The translations under genes and the position numbers were made by a program. From positions 102,701,937 through 102,765,936 of the forward strand of contig NC_133665.1 of NCBI RefSeq assembly GCF_037893015.1: DNA of 64,000 nt, given 5' to 3'. A model generated the notes under the pieces. That model had not been told where the DNA came from. It saw only the letters and a program-made list of their open reading frames with translations, and made no database searches. This document shows positions 59,744 to 64,000 of this stretch, one piece after another; the first letter of the stretch is position 1; each line of letters starts with the position of its first letter. The DNA is from Macrotis lagotis (taxonomy: Eukaryota > Chordata > Mammalia > Peramelemorphia > Peramelidae).

Positions 59744-60244
59744 TCTTGCTCTCAATTTTATTAAACTCCTCTTTGATTTTCAGAATTTCTAATTTTGGTA
59801 TTTAACTGGGGATCTTTATTTTTTATCTTTTTTAGTTGCATATCCAATTTATTGATTTTCTCTTTCTTATTTCCCCTAAAAACTGCTTTGGCTGCATCCC
59901 ATAAATTTTGGCATGATGGCTCATTGTAATCATTTTCTTGAATGAAATTATTTCCATGACTTGATCCACTCATTCTTTAAAATTTATTTAGTTTCCAATT
60001 AATTTTTGGTTTATCTTTCCATGGTCCTTTATTACATATTGTATTGCATCATGATCTTAAAAGTATGCATTTATTATTTTTTGCCTTTCTGCACTTGATT
60101 GTAAGATTGTTATACAATTTTGGTATAGGTGTCATATATTGCATAGAAAAAGGTAAACTTTTCTGTCCTCATTAAGTTGTCTCCAGAGATCTATCACATT
60201 TAAATTTTCTATGATTTTGTTCTTAACTTCCTTCTGGCACTAAT

Positions 60245-60735
60245 ATTATGTGAGAAATCAAAGAGTAGCTGGACTTCAGAAAACCTGGAAGGACTTACAT
60301 GAACTTATGCTAATTGAAGTGAGCCAGACCCAAGAGAACATTATGCACATTAACAGCAATATTCTATGATGCTTAGCTATTACCCTTCTCAACAATATAG
60401 TGATCAAAGACAATTCCAAAAGACTTGTGATGGAAAATACCATGTACATCCAGAGATAACGATGAACCTGAATGCAGACAAAAGCATGCTATTTTCACTT
60501 TTTTCAAATTTGTTTTTTCTTTTTCATGGTTTTTTTCTTTTTTGATTCTTCTTTTTACAAAATGACTAATATGGAAATGTTTAAAATGACTGTACATGCA
60601 TAACCTTTAACAGATTACTCACTGTCACGAGGAGAGGAATGTGAAGGGAGGGAGGGAGAAAAATGTGGAAATCAAAATCCTACAAAAAGTAAATGCTTTA
60701 AACTATCTTTACATGTAACTGGGGAAAATCTTTTT
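60245..60735 (+). mobile_element. L1 ORF2 end and 3' UTR
   Basis: 'cctggaaggacttacatgaa' to 'acatgtaactggggaaaatc'. Confidence 0.8.
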
Positions 60736-60739
60736 TTTT

Positions 60740-61065
60740 AAATCTCCTATTGAACATTGTACAGAGTAACAGCAATATTGTATGATGAACTGTGAAAGAT
60801 CTATTCTCAGCAATGTCCCAAGACAATTCCAAAGGATTTATGATACTTTCTTCCTCCAGAGAAAGAATTGATGTTGTCTGAATACAGATCAAAGCATACT
60901 ATTTTCAATTTTTTAAAATTCATCTTTTTCTACAAAATTATTTTACATGATTGTATTTGTATAACCTGTATCAGGAGGGGGGAAAGAGAGAATATGGAAC
61001 TCAAAACTCTTTAAAAAAATACTAAAAATGGTTTTAACATGTAATTGGGGAAAAATAAGAAAAAC
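60740..61065 (+). mobile_element. L1 3' UTR, second tandem copy
   Basis: 'aacagcaatattgtatgatg' to 'gtaattggggaaaaataaga', repeating the 3' part of its neighbour. Confidence 0.78.
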
Positions 61066-61147
61066 CTCCTGCTATTGACCAACTAATTTACTAAGCAATT
61101 CTTGAGCAAATAATACTTAAGTTGGACATTGTTGGAAAATACACAAT

Positions 61148-61325
61148 ATGATGTGCTGGAAAGAAGAGCTCTGTAGTCAGTAGAACTGGGTTCAAATTGC
61201 ACCTCTAATATTGCCCTGTGTCATTTCAGGGAAGTTACTTATCCTCCCTGGGCTTGTTCCCTTATTTATAAAATGAGAGGCTAAGCTAGATAGCCTCTAA
61301 GGTCCATTGTAGCTCTAAACTATAT
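61148..61325 (+). mobile_element. MIR-type SINE
   Basis: 'gaactgggttcaaattgcac', 'ttataaaatgagaggctaag' and 'taaggtccattgtagctcta' in MIR order. Confidence 0.75.
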
Positions 61326-62364
61326 TACTATTAACACCCTCCCTGTCTTCAGGGAGCTTCTCATTTAATGGGAAGATACCGTTCCTACTTTTCAGATTGT
61401 AAGGAGGGATTCATTCATGTCCTTATAGAACTGGATGTGGTTATAACAAAGAAGCATTTAGCATGGTCCACTGTCAGAGTAATTGTCCAGGTGTCTCTGG
61501 AAAGAGAAGTTTCCTAAACAAGAAACTTACAATCTATTGGGGAAGCAAGATACATAAAATCTAAGAATTACAAAATAAACAATTTAACATATGCACTGAA
61601 AATAGAGTACCAATTAAATATACAAATGACTAAGAAATTGAATAAAGGACTGATCAGAGTCCAAATGTGGAGGGTTTTGGGGAAGAAATATATTTTGAGT
61701 TAGATCCTGAAAGATGTCATAGATAGACTAGCAGGAATATGGGGAGAAGTGAAGTCATTGAAAGGAGGTGGCACACAAAAAAGCAGAGTTGGAATATAGT
61801 CAGTCTAATTTTAAAGATGGCAAATAGGTTGAGTTGAAGGGTGTTGTAACAAAAATTGTTTCAGGAAAATGTTTTGGCAGCTTGGCATAAGATAGAGAAT
61901 GGAGAGAGGCAAAAGAATGTAATAAGGTGGAAATAGAAGTAAATAGCATTCTGAAAGCAATTAAAGCTAATAGCTATACTAAGACTTTTTTAGAGACCTT
62001 GTACATATGTACTTTTGAATGAAGGACAGGTAACTCTGTCTTACTGGTTTGGCCTGTCAGAGGAAAAAGTGTATCAAAAGAAGAAAAATATGGTCCCTGT
62101 CTTCAGGAAATACAATCTACTTGGGGATATTCTACACCTTCATGAAAAACTCTCATGAACGTTTACAAAGAAACTTGTGAGGGTTGAGAAATTAATGTTT
62201 TGTTTCCAGTAGTGAGGAAGGCTTAGGATGAACCTCTCACTTTGAATGCTTTTTTATCAGAGGTACATATTTGTGACATCTGCCAAAGGGAACTATTCTC
62301 TATATGGCTGTGAAAGTTTGCTCCAATGCAAATGTTAACAAGGGATCAATCACATTTCTTGACT
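61326..62364. other. No gene; old repeat-like DNA, 3' flank of the finger pseudogene
   Basis: 'gttagatcctgaaagatgtc' and 'caggaatatggggagaagtg' suggest an ancient mammalian repeat; not assigned. Confidence 0.4.
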
Positions 62365-63713
<1,349 letters not shown>

Positions 63714-63857
63714 CTTGACAAGAAACAGAAAATACATATGTCATTTCTTCTAAGTGCTGTAGAAATGCATAACTTGTGTAAGTCAAAATTGACTTTGTAG
63801 AGAAAGGTAAGATTAAGCCAGTTAATGAGAAAAAGGGAAAATCAAGGATGGTTAATT

Positions 63858-63960
63858 TTTTTTTTTAAATTTTATTTATTTAAGGCAATGGGGTTAAGTG
63901 ATTTGCCAAAGGTCACACAGTGTCTCAGGCTGGATTTGAATCAGGTCCTTCTGACTCCAG
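63858..63960 (-). mobile_element. SINE, reverse, head missing
   Basis: 'aaggcaatggggttaagtga' to 'gtccttctgactccagg', then unrelated DNA. Confidence 0.82.
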
Positions 63961-64000
63961 GAAGGGTGGATAATTAAGGATTCCAGAAGAAAAATGAAGG

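Larger units (their letters stand above)
57205..60240 (-). mobile_element. Long reverse L1 (3' UTR into ORF2), SINE-laden
   Basis: From 'ttccaatcacatattaggaa' (3' end complement) through ORF2 landmarks such as 'cttgttcaaccattcctcaa', 'cttgcttggtcattctcccc' and 'gctgcatcccataaattttg'. Contains one forward and three reverse SINEs. An internal loss near 57858 removes part of the ORF2 end. Confidence 0.85.

Overview
The window is nuclear DNA from a marsupial. It is AT-rich, intron-bearing and dominated by retrotransposons. About forty copies or fragments of a tRNA-derived SINE (B-box-like motif near 'ggttcaaatcc', conserved 'cttgggcaag(t/c)cacttaacccc', A-rich tail; WSINE1/Mar1-like in appearance) lie in both orientations. 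With them are many 5'-truncated L1 copies whose ORF2 C-terminus is recognisable, one RTE (BovB-like) fragment, decayed LINE2 and MIR-type SINEs. The species cannot be fixed from the sequence alone.

The one gene I can assemble completely is on the minus strand: a SCAN-KRAB-C2H2 zinc-finger gene spanning about 14.5-36.5 kb. It has six coding exons: SCAN, two linker exons, KRAB-A (127 bp), KRAB-B and a large finger exon. All splice phases agree and give 3042 bp, 1013 residues and 17 intact fingers. A CpG island at about 38.9-39.5 kb lies just upstream and is the likely promoter; the first, non-coding exon was not pinned down. A second minus-strand zinc-finger locus at 62.3-63.7 kb is a pseudogene with several frameshifts and stops.

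On the plus strand, downstream of the CpG island, are three short open segments (41.74, 45.36 and 45.74 kb) with good splice sites and compatible phases. They look like exons of a gene I do not recognise. A weaker exon-like segment sits on the minus strand at 7.9-8.1 kb.

Layout: 0-14 kb, SINE/L1/RTE mosaic and ancient repeats; 14.5-36.5 kb, the zinc-finger gene with a 14.6-kb first coding intron full of L1, LINE2 and SINEs; 38.9-39.5 kb, CpG island; 40-49 kb, SINE-rich DNA holding the plus-strand candidate exons; 49.8-61 kb, an L1-dense block with a tail-to-tail L1 pair and a local inverted duplication inside an L1; 62.3-63.7 kb, the finger pseudogene. Several insertions keep readable target-site duplications, so their relative order can be worked out.
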